Shown piece after piece: positions 1-7,798 of a stretch of DNA of 64,000 nucleotides. Positions within the stretch are counted from its first letter, which is position 1. Each line of letters opens with the position of its first letter. Source of the stretch: Bog-473 sp963770645. GTDB taxonomy: Bacteria > Actinomycetota > Acidimicrobiia > Acidimicrobiales > RAAP-2. The stretch lies in assembly GCA_963770645.1 (NCBI GenBank), contig CAVYQL010000004.1, forward strand, positions 1,054,001 to 1,118,000, read 5' to 3'. Below the pieces are notes generated by a model. The model was not told the DNA's origin, searched no databases, and was given only the letters and a program-made list of their open reading frames with translations. Made by a program: the position numbers and the translations under genes.

Positions 1-62
1 CGAATCGGACCGTCGATCGCGACGCAGAGGTCCGACGAAGGAGCCCCTGGTCGGAGAGGGCC

Positions 63-217
63 ATGTATTTTGCGGGTGCTGTGTTACAGGGAACGCACCC
101 GCCTTCTGGCTCAGCGAGAGCGGCGCCCAGGCGGGCATCGAGCCCGCCATGAACGCCGACTGACGTCACCTTCTTCTTTCCGCCGGACCTGTACACAACG
201 TCCACACCCGTGCACCA
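63..217. repeat. Repeat copy 1 (direct partner at 3727-3881; inverted partner at 4530-4712)
   Basis: About 155 bp, from ATGTATTTTGCGGG to GTGCACCA, recur almost unchanged at 3727-3881. The homology to the third, inverted copy covers 178-362, so copy 1 is a composite of both homology blocks. On the minus strand the shared part ends in a hairpin GGCGGGC-TCGAT-GCCCGCC. Copy 3 has a different stem but the same TCGAT loop. I do not recognise the element. Minus-strand frames across it give partly conserved peptide (around VVYRSGG), so a decayed coding sequence is possible, as is a mobile-element end. Confidence 0.75.
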
Positions 218-656
218 AAGGGTGCTAATGCCGCATATTCGATCGGATGCGTATTCGTTGGCGAGTCCCGTTGTGCCGTGTGACCAGGCGCTGCGTCGGC
301 GAGGTGACGTCGAGGGTGAGACGTTGGTTTCGCCGAGACAAAGCTCGCTGACGTGACATCCCATGTTCAGGTCGGGCCGAATGTGAGCAGAAGGCACGGA
401 AAGGGGCCGGCCGAATCGTACTCGTTTGATCCGACCCAGCCCAGTCCCTTTGCAATTTCCCTGCCCGTCCGCCGGGCTGGGTGCCCGGCACCCGTCGCCA
501 CAACCAGCACATCAACTGGCAGGAGCCGGAAATCTAATCGGCGCTGACGTTCACGCCGATAAATCGGATCATGTGGGCACGGTCGAACCATGACGCTGGC
601 GAGTCGCCAACCGAGCTCGTTGGGCATCTGTTGATCGATCCATTCGAGGCCCGCGA
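218..656. other. Gene-free stretch before the first membrane protein
   Basis: No convincing coding region is present. Positions 218-362 continue the homology to the inverted repeat copy 3. The remainder, 363-656, shows only short overlapping frames without recognisable domains. It must hold the promoter and ribosome binding site of the gene starting at 657, but I could not pick a clear -35/-10 pair. Confidence 0.5.
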
Positions 657-2129
657 GTGAGCACGCTGTCGCTGCAAACTTGGGTGCGACCGCCGGCAGT
701 CTCCGATGACCTCGAACCCCAAGATCATCGCCGGGTGCTCAGTCAGAGAACGGTCGAGCTTCTCGGACTCACGCTCGCCGTGGCGATTGTGGTCGCGGCC
801 ACATTGGCCCGAAGGCTGACGACCGATGTCTTTTGGTCCCTTACGGCCGGGCTATGGATTCTGAATCATCATGCCGTATTCGGTACAGATGCGTTCACCT
901 ATACCGAACCCCATCGTCGCTGGATCGCTGACGAGTGGGGCTCCGAAGTGGTGCTTGCCTCGATGTACAAAGTGTTCGGGGCGGCCGCCTACAACTACTA
1001 CGCAATTGTGACCGGGACGCTTTCGCTGCTTTGCACAATGGCCTATACCCGTGCACTCGGGGCCCGAGGTGGACGCCTCGCCGCCATGATGGTTCTCCTT
1101 GCCATCGGACTCGCGCCAGTCATCACGCAGGACCGTGGCGAATCCTTTTCACTGATCTGGCTGCCCCTCGAACTGTTGGTTCTGACCAAGGCGCGGGGGA
1201 ACCCTCGCTGGTTGCTCGTGATCCCGCCCCTGATCTTGTGCTGGGTCAACACCCACGGTTCCATCCTCTTGGGCCTGCTCATTTTCGGGACCGAGTTTGC
1301 CTGGTCCTGCATTCCCCCGCGGTGGGTGTCGAACATCGGCGGCATCGGACGTTCGCCTTATCCTCGCTATCTGGCTCTGGTGGGAGCAGCGGGAATCGTC
1401 ACCTCGTGCCTGTCACCCTACGGACCGGGTTTGCTGCTCTACGACCTTCGGGTCTCGATGAACACTCAGATCGGTCAGGTCATTTCGGAATGGATGTCGC
1501 CGGACTTTCACTCGCTTGAAGTCCTGGCCTTTTACTGCATCCCCCTCGTCATCATGGCTTCGACCGCGTGGAACCGACGATTCATGGTCCTGGAGGCGAC
1601 GATGGCCGTGATCCTGTTCGTGGCGGCCCTCCATTCTGAGCGCTTCATCGTGTATGTCTTCATCGTGTCTTGTGGCCTAGCATCGTGTCTGCCAAGACGA
1701 GCACCATGGAGTGCCAGCGCCAGACGCCTTGTCGGTGCGCTCGGAATCGGCCTGGCGATCGCCGTTCTCACGGTCCCGTCGGTGCCTGCAGGCTCGGTGA
1801 CGACTGACACACCTGTGCAGGCCTTCAACTTCTTGAGTTCGCACCCGGGACGGATATTCACCGAGTACTCCTGGGGTGACTACTCGATCATGAGAGATCG
1901 AGCCACCTTTATGGATGGCCGCACGGACTACTTCACCGGTGCCATCTTCACTGATTACTTTTCGGCGAGCGACCTCACAGTTGACCCTGATCCTCTCCTC
2001 TCGCTCTATCACGTCTCCTATGTCATTTGGACTCCGCGTACACCCCTTGCCAACTTCTTGTTGCACGATTCACAGTGGCGAGTCATCGACCGCACTGCGC
2101 CGGCGCTGGTGTTTGCGCGCCGCGAGTAG
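657..2129 (+). CDS. Polytopic membrane protein, GT-C/mannosyltransferase-like architecture
   Basis: A 490-residue protein with about nine to ten hydrophobic helices between residues 35 and 375, then a soluble C-terminal domain of about 110 residues. This layout is typical of actinobacterial membrane glycosyltransferase-like or 'hypothetical integral membrane' proteins that work at the cytoplasmic membrane. The N-terminal part has a loop after the first helix containing DVFWSLTAG and the EWGSE segment. The C-terminal domain has an FTEYSWGDY segment often seen in such proteins. It starts with GTG following a purine-rich tract. Base composition is less GC-rich than in the backbone genes, which fits the surrounding island. 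No catalytic motif proves sugar transfer, so the function is unassigned. Confidence 0.6.
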   Translation: MSTLSLQTWVRPPAVSDDLEPQDHRRVLSQRTVELLGLTLAVAIVVAATLARRLTTDVFWSLTAGLWILNHHAVFGTDAFTYTEPHRRWIADEWGSEVVLASMYKVFGAAAYNYYAIVTGTLSLLCTMAYTRALGARGGRLAAMMVLLAIGLAPVITQDRGESFSLIWLPLELLVLTKARGNPRWLLVIPPLILCWVNTHGSILLGLLIFGTEFAWSCIPPRWVSNIGGIGRSPYPRYLALVGAAGIVTSCLSPYGPGLLLYDLRVSMNTQIGQVISEWMSPDFHSLEVLAFYCIPLVIMASTAWNRRFMVLEATMAVILFVAALHSERFIVYVFIVSCGLASCLPRRAPWSASARRLVGALGIGLAIAVLTVPSVPAGSVTTDTPVQAFNFLSSHPGRIFTEYSWGDYSIMRDRATFMDGRTDYFTGAIFTDYFSASDLTVDPDPLLSLYHVSYVIWTPRTPLANFLLHDSQWRVIDRTAPALVFARRE

Positions 2130-2231
2130 ACGGGAATGTCCGGAGCATCAGACTGGGCTGGCGCACCCAGGCGATCGCACCATGGGGGTATCCCTCGGGG
2201 CATTGACCCGGCGAGAATACGGCACATCGTC

Positions 2232-2513
2232 ATGCTCCCGATCCGCGAAAAGCCCGAACCATTTTCGGATGTGTGTTTCGTCGGAGCCAGCGCACTGCTG
2301 AGCGCTTGCACCGTTGGGGATCGAATCACCGATTCATCTACAAAACAGTTCTATGTGTCATCCGGCAACATGGTGCCGACGCTGAAAATCAGAAAAGCAA
2401 TCGCCGTGCCATTGTTGAACTCGAGCTCCCTAATCGAACGGGCGAGTAGTGGTTTATCCACAGACCGCCCGCGAGTCGGGAGCTCCCCGTTTGGCTCTCT
2501 TCCATCATGTTGA
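2232..2513 (+). pseudogene. Signal-peptidase-I-like relic
   Basis: The open frame contains QFYVSSGNMVPTLKI at 2345-2390. This closely resembles the active-site box of type I signal peptidases (FYVPSGSMEPTL). The catalytic serine of SGSM reads as asparagine here (SGNM). The downstream membrane and lysine boxes of the family are absent, and the frame ends after about 40 further residues of unrelated sequence. The upstream part resembles a lipoprotein-type hydrophobic stretch (FVGASALLSAC). I read it as a dead or remodelled fragment. A small unrelated protein is the alternative. Confidence 0.4.
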
Positions 2514-2534
2514 GGCAGCCTGACGTACCTCTCT

Positions 2535-2747
2535 GTGACGGTGATTTGCCAAGAAGGCTTCTGTGGTCCCGTCGCTGCGGCCTGGGCGGTCGACCTTGCG
2601 ATCGGAGGAGCCCAGGGCGACTGGGATTACTCCCAAAGTCAGGGTTGTCACACCGTGTCGGGCTACGTGTCCTCGTTTTTCAATGGTGCCTATAACAATG
2701 CACCGATTCCATGGGACAAGCTTTTCGGGGGCGGTGGAGATGGCTGA
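2535..2747 (+). CDS. Small hypothetical protein, possible fragment
   Basis: About 70 residues from a GTG start, with the segment CQEGFCGPVAAAWAVDLAI followed by a glycine-, serine- and asparagine-rich tail ending GGGGDG. The frame is open upstream only to a nearby TGA, so the protein is short or truncated. It overlaps the start of the next gene (2740) by eight bases, which suggests translational coupling within a small-gene cassette. Two cysteines flank the start of the hydrophobic segment. No family is recognised. Confidence 0.4.
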   Translation: MTVICQEGFCGPVAAAWAVDLAIGGAQGDWDYSQSQGCHTVSGYVSSFFNGAYNNAPIPWDKLFGGGGDG

Positions 2748-3111
2748 GCCCGCAACGGCGGAAATAACGATCTGCAACGACTATCGCTGGATTGGTGACC
2801 CGCGCTTGGGCAGGTTCTCGGTGTTCGTCGATGGAGAAGAGCTTGGCCGAGCAGAGGTCGCTAGTTCATTTCAGACTGCATTGCCAACCGGTGATCATCG
2901 AATCCAAGTACGGCTCTGGCGGTGGTATCGCAGCCCCGAGCTCCTCTGCTCTCTCAAGGCCGGTCAGCACCTCTTTCTGCGAGCTGACATCGATCGAACG
3001 GTGTCGTTACCGCGTCGAATGGGGAAAATGCTCGTAACGCCACGACGCTCCCTACGCCTGCGCCTGGAAGAAAGAAACAATGAAGACGTCTCGCACGGCT
3101 CTATCAGTTAG
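2740..3111 (+). CDS. PEGA-like beta-sandwich small protein, hypothetical
   Basis: A 123-residue protein with alternating beta-type sequence: VFVDGEELGR, then LPTGDHRIQVRLWRWYRS, then LKAGQHLFLR. The order 'V-DG-xx-GR ... LP-GxH-xVxVR ... L-xGQ' resembles PEGA-like carbohydrate/peptide-binding modules found in small actinobacterial proteins. No signal peptide is visible. It overlaps its upstream neighbour by eight bases, and its 3' end overlaps the next ORF (start 3080) by about 30 bases, so the three genes look co-transcribed. Function unknown. Confidence 0.5.
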   Translation: MAEPATAEITICNDYRWIGDPRLGRFSVFVDGEELGRAEVASSFQTALPTGDHRIQVRLWRWYRSPELLCSLKAGQHLFLRADIDRTVSLPRRMGKMLVTPRRSLRLRLEERNNEDVSHGSIS

Positions 3112-3262
3112 CGGGATCGTTTCGGCGCTGGGTTTCGGTGCCCTCATTGTCGGCGTTCGACTATCAGCGATAGGTGTGATCGTCGTTGGCTGCACAATGG
3201 CCTGTCCGGGACTCGCCATTGGCATGAAGGGCGCGAGCGGTCACCGTCGCCAAGGGGCATGA
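3080..3262 (+). CDS. Two-helix small membrane protein, hypothetical
   Basis: A 60-residue protein with two hydrophobic helices (about residues 10-30 and 32-50) and a basic tail. The ATG is preceded by a purine-rich GAAAGAAAC stretch that can serve as a ribosome binding site, although it lies inside the 3' end of the preceding gene. The second helix carries a cysteine pair (CTMAC). It may form a membrane partner for the PEGA-like protein encoded just upstream. No family assignment is possible. Confidence 0.4.
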   Translation: MKTSRTALSVSGIVSALGFGALIVGVRLSAIGVIVVGCTMACPGLAIGMKGASGHRRQGA

Positions 3263-3726
3263 GAGTGCGCCGGCGCACCGTCTTCGGCGGCTTGCCCTCT
3301 GACCAAGGGGCTCGCATCGTCCCGCATCGCCACGTCTTCAGCCCGCCCATCGACCACCATCCGCCCCAGAGACGCAGCGGGAGGATCGGGACGTAGTGAC
3401 CACCAGCGGACACCAGCGGACACCGGCGGACAACGCTGACCATCAGCGGACAGCACGGGACGAGACGGGACCGATCGAAGACGTCTTGAGCGGTGCCGAT
3501 CCCGGGCGCCCCGAGGCCAACTTGTCGGTGATTCTCTGTACTTGAGTCAAGCCGCCATGCCGAGGCGACGGCTCCGCCGCCGCCTCGGCCAGCGTGATGG
3601 CGTGTTCTCGCGATGCCTTGTCGGCCGACGACGCCGCCGGGCCGATCCGGGCGATCTGGTGAGAAGGTCCCTTACCTGATTGAGACGCAGAGATCGAAAC
3701 ACAGAAGTCCTGGTCAAGAAGCTTCG
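3263..3726. other. Gene-free stretch with phased short repeats
   Basis: No supported gene. It contains a run of 10-bp repeats at 3401-3450, described separately. On the minus strand there is a start-less open stretch (about 3468-3680) that reads as alanine/serine-rich peptide and could be a gene fragment. Nothing in it is diagnostic. Confidence 0.45.
3401..3450. repeat. 10-bp tandem repeats (CACCAGCGGA)
   Basis: CACCAGCGGA occurs at 3401-3410 and 3411-3420, CACCGGCGGA at 3421-3430, and CATCAGCGGA at 3441-3450, all in the same 10-bp register (one helical turn). Spacing of this kind is common for protein-binding arrays on one face of the helix, but it could also be a simple minisatellite. The core CCAGCG recurs in the tandem array at 56891-56940. 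Confidence 0.7.
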
Positions 3727-3881
3727 ATGTATTTTGCGGGTTCTGTGGTACAGGGGACGCACCCGCCTTCTGGCTCAGCGAGAGCGGCGCTCAGGCGGGC
3801 ATCGAGCCCGCCATGAACGCCGACTGACGTCACCTTCTTCTTTCCGCCGGACCTGTACACAACGTCCACACCCCTGCACCA
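3727..3881. repeat. Repeat copy 2 (direct copy of 63-217)
   Basis: About 155 bp matching 63-217 with only a handful of substitutions and no length change. Homology stops abruptly after CTGCACCA, where copy 1 continues into the block shared with copy 3. The copy sits directly at the 3' side of the broken XRE-type gene. On the minus strand it contains the same GGCGGGC-TCGAT-GCCCGCC hairpin as copy 1. Confidence 0.75.
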
Positions 3882-4301
3882 TGGGCAGGCCACCCTCCGG
3901 GCGCTCCTCGTCAGTGCCGCGGGAGCCGGGTCCAGGGTCAGGCGCTGCCGCCGGCAAGAGCCTTGAGGCGAGCGCGGGTAATCGAGCGCCGTCCACGAAA
4001 TTCTGCACGGAGCGCAGGTCGTCGTCTCCGAGCTCGGTGACGGCTCCGAGACTCTCGCCGAGGGCGTCCTCGATCGGGGAGCGGAACGGACGGCGGGGAG
4101 CGCCGTCGATGAGTAGGTAGTCACAGCTCACGTCGAGCGCCTCGGCCAGTCGGCCGATGGCGTCGACGAAGGGGACGATGTGGCCGTTCTCTACCGGCTG
4201 ATCTGGCCGGGATCGGCACCGATCTTGGAGGCGAGGTCCCCCTGGGACCACCACTGTTCGCCGCAGCCAAGGGCCTCTGGCACTGCATGGGGGCCTGTCA
4301 T
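3775..4301 (-). pseudogene. XRE-family HTH regulator, frameshifted
   Basis: From the ATG at 4301 the first frame reads a typical helix-turn-helix start (SQGDLASKIGADPGQISR) and then hits TAG. One base later the sequence continues as ENGHIVPFVDAIGRLAEAL, then DYLLIDGAPRRPF and a DDDLRSVQNFVDG tail, which is the normal continuation of this Xre/cI-like family. The expected codons TAC-GAG appear as TAGAG, so a single base is missing at about 4191-4192. The 3' part runs on into repeat copy 2. Family members are phage or island repressors that bind DNA as dimers. This copy should be non-functional unless the indel is a sequencing error. Confidence 0.75.
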
Positions 4302-4529
4302 GAGACCCGCCCCCACGCCATCATCAGTAGCGATACTCCCGAGTGAGCCCAGAGTGGACGAGGTACCGGCTCGGGTGTTCTATACGAACGCACCGTTCTG
4401 GTTCCTCGAGTGTGTGTTCGAGAGACCCGTCGACCAAGCTCAAATGGGATGCTCCGACCCGTTCATGCCTTGCACAAGGCCACCCTTCGTGGTCGCAACT
4501 GACGCGCTATGCGATTGTGACAGGAACAA

Positions 4530-4712
4530 GGGATGCGAGGTCAGCGAACTTTGTCTCGGCGAGACCGACGTCACCCCCGACGACAACTCGCCGACGCAAT
4601 GCCTGGTCACATCGCGGAACCAGACTCGCCCACGAATACGCATCCAATCGAATATGCGGCATCAGCACCGTTTGGTGCACGGGTGTGGAATGTGTTGTAC
4701 AGGTCCGGCGGA
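4530..4712. repeat. Repeat copy 3 (inverted, diverged copy of 178-362)
   Basis: Reverse-complemented, this segment aligns with 178-362. Both contain matching CTTTGTCTCGGCGA, CGAATACGCATCC and ACCTGTACA-type blocks. Overall similarity is clearly lower than between copies 1 and 2. Small length differences exist, including a four-codon-sized gap and a one-base gap. It runs on the plus strand into the terminator-like hairpin at 4734-4762. Inverted copies about 4.3 kb apart could mediate inversion of the intervening segment. Confidence 0.65.
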
Positions 4713-4733
4713 GCCGATGGAAGGGATGTGACG

Positions 4734-4762
4734 AAGCCCCCTTCCTCGATGGAAGGGGGCTT
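4734..4762 (+). terminator. Perfect 12-bp hairpin, terminator-like
   Basis: The stem AAGCCCCCTTCC / GGAAGGGGGCTT with loop TCGAT is followed on the plus strand by TTTGTG. The 12-bp perfect stem with flanking A and T tracts is the shape of an intrinsic terminator and could act in both directions. It stands at the plus-strand end of repeat copy 3. Confidence 0.7.
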
Positions 4763-4836
4763 TGTGGGGGGTGTGGCGGAGTGCCTTGGACAGATTGCCT
4801 GCCCTGTGGGGCTCGGGTCGTCTCGGGCGGTTCCGG

Positions 4837-4865
4837 AGCGGAGCAAGGCCCCTCCTTGCTCCGCT
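4837..4865. other. Perfect 12-bp inverted repeat
   Basis: AGCGGAGCAAGG, loop CCCCT, then CCTTGCTCCGCT. No T-tract follows on either strand, so it is more likely a structural or protein-binding element than a terminator. It lies about 70 bp beyond the terminator-like hairpin, in a gene-free tract. Confidence 0.6.
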
Positions 4866-5155
4866 GGGTGCGAAAGGACCGGGCAGTCCGGTCGGGGTCA
4901 AGCGGCGGGCGGGCCCGAGCGAGGAAGCGAAGCCCGGTGGCCGAGCCGAGCTTGCGAGGCGACGGCGGAGCCTGCGGCCACCGTGGCGGCGCCCCGCAGC
5001 GTCCGCTTGACGCCGAGTGGCGTCCGGTCCAATCCCCCGGGGGGCCTGGCGGCCGATCACGCCGTCGTGGGCGGTGAGGGCAGGTGAGGTGCGACCGTGC
5101 CGGCGGTCGCGCGGCGGAGGGGCCGGGGGATCGCTCCCCCGGCCCCTGGTCCGAC

Positions 5156-5551
5156 TCAGAAGGTCTCGACCTGCTGGGTCTCGGCCTCGGAGCCACGGCG
5201 CTCTGTCCGGTGAACGTCTGCGGTGGCAAAGCGGAGACTCGGACCGATCTCGTCGGCCGTGAGCTCGACCTTGGAGCGGTGCTCGCCCTCGTCGCTCTCC
5301 CAGCTGCGCTGCTCGAGGCGGCCGGTGACCACGACCCGCATCCCCTTGGTGAGGCTGAGGGCCACGTTCTCGGCCAGGTCCCGCCAGCAGATGACGTCGA
5401 AGAACGACGTGCTCTCCTGCCATTCGGCGGTGGTCCGGTCCTGCCAGCGCCGGTTGACCGCCACGCCGAGCTGGGCCGTGGCTTGGCCTTCTCGGGTGTA
5501 GCGGATCTCGGGCTCCCGGGTCAGGTTTCCTGTGATGGTGACGGTGTTCAT
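5156..5551 (-). CDS. ssb: Single-stranded DNA-binding protein
   Basis: A 131-residue OB-fold protein that starts with the family signature MNTVTITGNLTREPEIRYT and continues with VAVNRRWQDR, FFDVICWRDLAENVALSL and KGMRVVVTGRLEQRSW. It coats single-stranded DNA during replication, repair or conjugative transfer. The ATG at 5551 is preceded by an AAAGGA ribosome binding site. An in-frame extension upstream has no family similarity. The C-terminus is short and lacks the long glycine-rich linker and acidic DDDIPF-type tip of housekeeping SSBs, ending ETQQVETF. Together with its place among integrase, excisionase and repressor relics, this suggests the element's own SSB and not the chromosomal one. 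Confidence 0.9.
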   Translation of the reverse strand: MNTVTITGNLTREPEIRYTREGQATAQLGVAVNRRWQDRTTAEWQESTSFFDVICWRDLAENVALSLTKGMRVVVTGRLEQRSWESDEGEHRSKVELTADEIGPSLRFATADVHRTERRGSEAETQQVETF

Positions 5552-6210
5552 GGTGTGGTTCCTTTCGTGTGTGGTACTTACGGGCACGACACGCGGACCG
5601 GGAAGCCGAGGGGGCAACGGTTGCCCGCAGGGTCGGCCCGAAAGTTGGCGCGGGACCGAAGGTCAGTGAGCGCCGCGAACGCCGCCGGCCAGTTTCCGAG
5701 CCGCCGTTGCGGCCGAGGCGACGGGGCGCACGATGGGACCGTAAGCACCGCCATACACGTTGAGAGGACCCACGACAGCCTCCTCTCTGCGCACCTGGTG
5801 CCGAGAGCGCTTTGCTCCACCGGGTCAGGAAGGGTGACGTCACCGGCGAAGCAGAGGTGACGTTCAATACGGGTGAATCGAAACGTCACCTTCTGGCAGG
5901 ACGCCGAGGAAGAGGATTGAACCTTGAGAGGTCCGGGAGCAGCGGATCATCACCGTGTGGGAGACGACGAGCGTGTGGACTGAGCGGAGAGCCACCGGCT
6001 GTGGCGTCTGTCGAAACTGCCCTCAACAGGCACTTTGAACTGCTCTTCGACGGTCTGGATGCAAGGGTGACGATCTCGCGTGAAGAGGTGACATCGCTGT
6101 TCGAAGACCAATCGTGGGGTGACGTTGCAAGGTGACCCTCGAGGTGACATGCGCGTGGACCATGCAACAGAGCACGGCAGATGGCCCTGCATTTCATGCA
6201 CGGAGGGGCA
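5552..6210. other. Gene-free stretch rich in GGTGAC motifs
   Basis: No supported gene; the frames present are short and lack domains. It contains the GGTGAC cluster described at 5833-6148 and the leader regions of ssb (minus strand) and the excisionase-like gene (plus strand). Such a divergent control region between ssb and xis would be the natural place for operators of an integrative element. Confidence 0.45.
5833..6148. repeat. Cluster of nine GGTGAC/GTCACC motifs
   Basis: GGTGAC occurs on the plus strand at 5833, 5856, 6066, 6087, 6118, 6131 and 6143, and as GTCACC at 5839-5844 and 5885-5890. The first pair forms a perfect 12-bp palindrome GGTGACGTCACC (5833-5844). The last five share an extended (G/A)GGTGAC form, with neighbouring starts 12 to 31 bp apart. 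This density is far above chance for a 6-mer. It looks like an iteron or operator array of the island, but no cognate protein can be named. Confidence 0.6.
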
Positions 6211-6922
6211 ATGTCTCAAACGCGAGCGATCCGCCAAGTCAGGGCAGCTTCCCCTGCCCCAGTTCGGACCGCGTCGCCGCTCGGGTCGGAAGACAATCCC
6301 GAGGACCGAGTGGAGGTTCAACCATTGGCTGACGATCCCGCGTCGCCCGTTCCGAGAGCCGGTGCCACGCTGCTCGCGAGCGAGCGCCTGGTGCTCAGCG
6401 TTGCCGAGGCCGGTCAGCTCCTCGGCCTCTCGAGGGCCTTCGCCTACGAGCTTGTCGCCCGCGGGCGAGCTACCGGTGATCCGCTTCGGACGCCGCATCG
6501 TGGTCCCCAAGGCTGCGCTGCTCGAATTGCTCCGGGTCGGCGTCTTCCACTGGTTGAACCCTCCATCGACTCCTGCCGATGATCTCGATCGGGGATCAGG
6601 CTGTGAGTGCGGAGGACGACTGCCTCTTGATAGCAGACAGGGGCCACGACGGGTAGCCCGCAGGAGTAAACGAACCCGCACGACGCCCTTCCCACCTTGG
6701 TGGAACTGTGTGCATAGCTTCCACGGACCTTGTCCACGCTTGGCTGGACGTCGCTGTCGGGCCGCTCAATCGTCTGACCCAGGGTGGCGGTTTCCGAGAT
6801 TTGCCGGATCGCAGTATCTGACGCCAAAACCACGTGTGCATCAGGATCCGCTGTTTACGGCGGTCCGTGTTCCGGCGGATTTGCGGCGAGGTCGTAGATC
6901 CAATGACCCCCGTCCTCCATGA
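6211..6922 (+). pseudogene. Excisionase-type (MerR-like) HTH protein, frameshifted
   Basis: An ATG at 6211 follows a strong GGAGGGG site. The frame leads into LSVAEAGQLLGLSRAFAYELVARG, the winged-helix signature of Xis/AlpA-type DNA-binding proteins. The expected continuation, GELPVIRFGRRIVVPKAALLELL, is found in the next frame. One extra G in a GGG run at 6463-6465 causes the shift. The domain ends at about 6560, and the second frame remains open to 6922 without further similarity. Excisionases direct a tyrosine recombinase towards excision, which fits the integrase relic at 10.2-11.4 kb. It is inactive as sequenced. Confidence 0.75.
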
Positions 6923-7454
6923 TGACGAGCTTCGTCAACCGCGCCGAGGGGGATCCACGGTCAAAGTCGGGCTTCGCCGCCGATCGTCCATGAGTCCCTG
7001 GCGGGATCCCCCGCTTCTGGTTTGCCCAGTCTCGGAGTAACTGGGGCCATGGCTCCATGACTGCCATCACCTCGAGCACCCAATCGGGTCCGTCATCGAT
7101 CGTGGCGACGTGCTCGGCCATATCGAACTCGATCGTTGTGTTCACCAGCGCCCCGCTGTACTGAAGCAGGCACACGTGCAGCGCCATCCCGGAGGCGACG
7201 GGCAGGCGCACCAGGTTGTTGACAGCCTCGAGCCCCAGTTCGTTGAAATGCCTGAGCTCGGGTTCGGGGTGTACAACGTGCACAAGTCGACTCCACCCGG
7301 GATGGAACTGAGCGAGGGTATTCCACTCAGATGGTCGCCTCGACCCGTCAGGAAAGCCCCACGCGGCGGCGGTTTCGTGGTCAGGAGCGGTGATGTGCGC
7401 CTCTCCGTCCTTGTGGAAACTGATGTGGATGCCGGCCATTCCTCGCTGCCCCAC
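6855..7454 (-). CDS. Hypothetical protein, 5' end possibly damaged
   Basis: A 199-residue protein of mixed alpha/beta composition. From the annotated GTG it reads GQRGMAGIHISFHKDGEAHI, and it later contains a segment EFDMAEHVATIDDGPDWVLEVM. The coherent sequence continues upstream of this start (YFLRARNREIYVGQRG), but no ATG, GTG or TTG exists there before the TGA at 7551-7553. The natural start may therefore have been lost or shifted by an indel. It belongs to no family I can name. It lies downstream of other minus-strand cargo genes of the island, and its function is unknown. Confidence 0.5.
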   Translation of the reverse strand: MGQRGMAGIHISFHKDGEAHITAPDHETAAAWGFPDGSRRPSEWNTLAQFHPGWSRLVHVVHPEPELRHFNELGLEAVNNLVRLPVASGMALHVCLLQYSGALVNTTIEFDMAEHVATIDDGPDWVLEVMAVMEPWPQLLRDWANQKRGIPPGTHGRSAAKPDFDRGSPSARLTKLVIMEDGGHWIYDLAANPPEHGPP

Positions 7455-7798
7455 GTAGATCTCGCGATTCCTGGCCCGTAGGAAGTAAGAGGGTCCAACG
7501 CGTCCGTCTTCGGGCGAGAAGGGGGAGCCACGCGAAACGACCCTCCGACTTCATTGTGATGGGCAAGCTCAACGCCATTAGCCCGCTCTCCCGAACTCCC
7601 GTAGTCCTGTTAATCCACCTAAGTGGTCCGGGCACGCCCATACGCGCCACCAGCGGTCGCCACGGGGCGAAAACCACCGCCCGGTCCAGGACGGAGCGGC
7701 TCGACAATGCGTCGCCTGAAGGTTGTGGTCGTACAGCATTCGCCAACATCGACCAGGCTCAGCCATGAACCCCGGGCATGGTTCGCCGGGACTGGGTG
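7455..7798. other. Intergenic stretch of the island
   Basis: The first roughly 95 bases continue the open frame of the preceding gene without a start codon. The rest contains only short frames with no recognisable domain. No hairpin or tRNA-like structure was seen. Confidence 0.4.

Larger units (their letters stand above)
4302..5155. other. Gene-free, structured stretch between XRE relic and ssb
   Basis: No supported gene. It contains repeat copy 3 (4530-4712), a perfect 12-bp terminator-like hairpin (4734-4762), a second perfect 12-bp hairpin (4837-4865), and a very GC-rich tract up to the ssb stop codon. All frames through it are compositional shadows without recognisable domains. The concentration of structure next to ssb would fit a transfer or replication origin of an integrative element, but no nic site or Rep gene is visible. 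Confidence 0.45.

Noticed and set aside
3401..3450. CRISPR array
   Set aside because: The repeats are 10 bp, contiguous and without unique spacers; no cas genes are present.
4662..5867. Long minus-strand ORF over the ssb region
   Set aside because: It is an Arg/Pro/Gly-rich shadow frame across the GC-rich tract and the ssb gene. The ssb frame itself has clear family motifs and its own ribosome binding site.
6670..6830. Small plus-strand peptide reading LVHAWLDVAVGPLNRLTQ
   Set aside because: It looks coding-like but has no start codon after the upstream TAG and no recognised family; probably a fragment.
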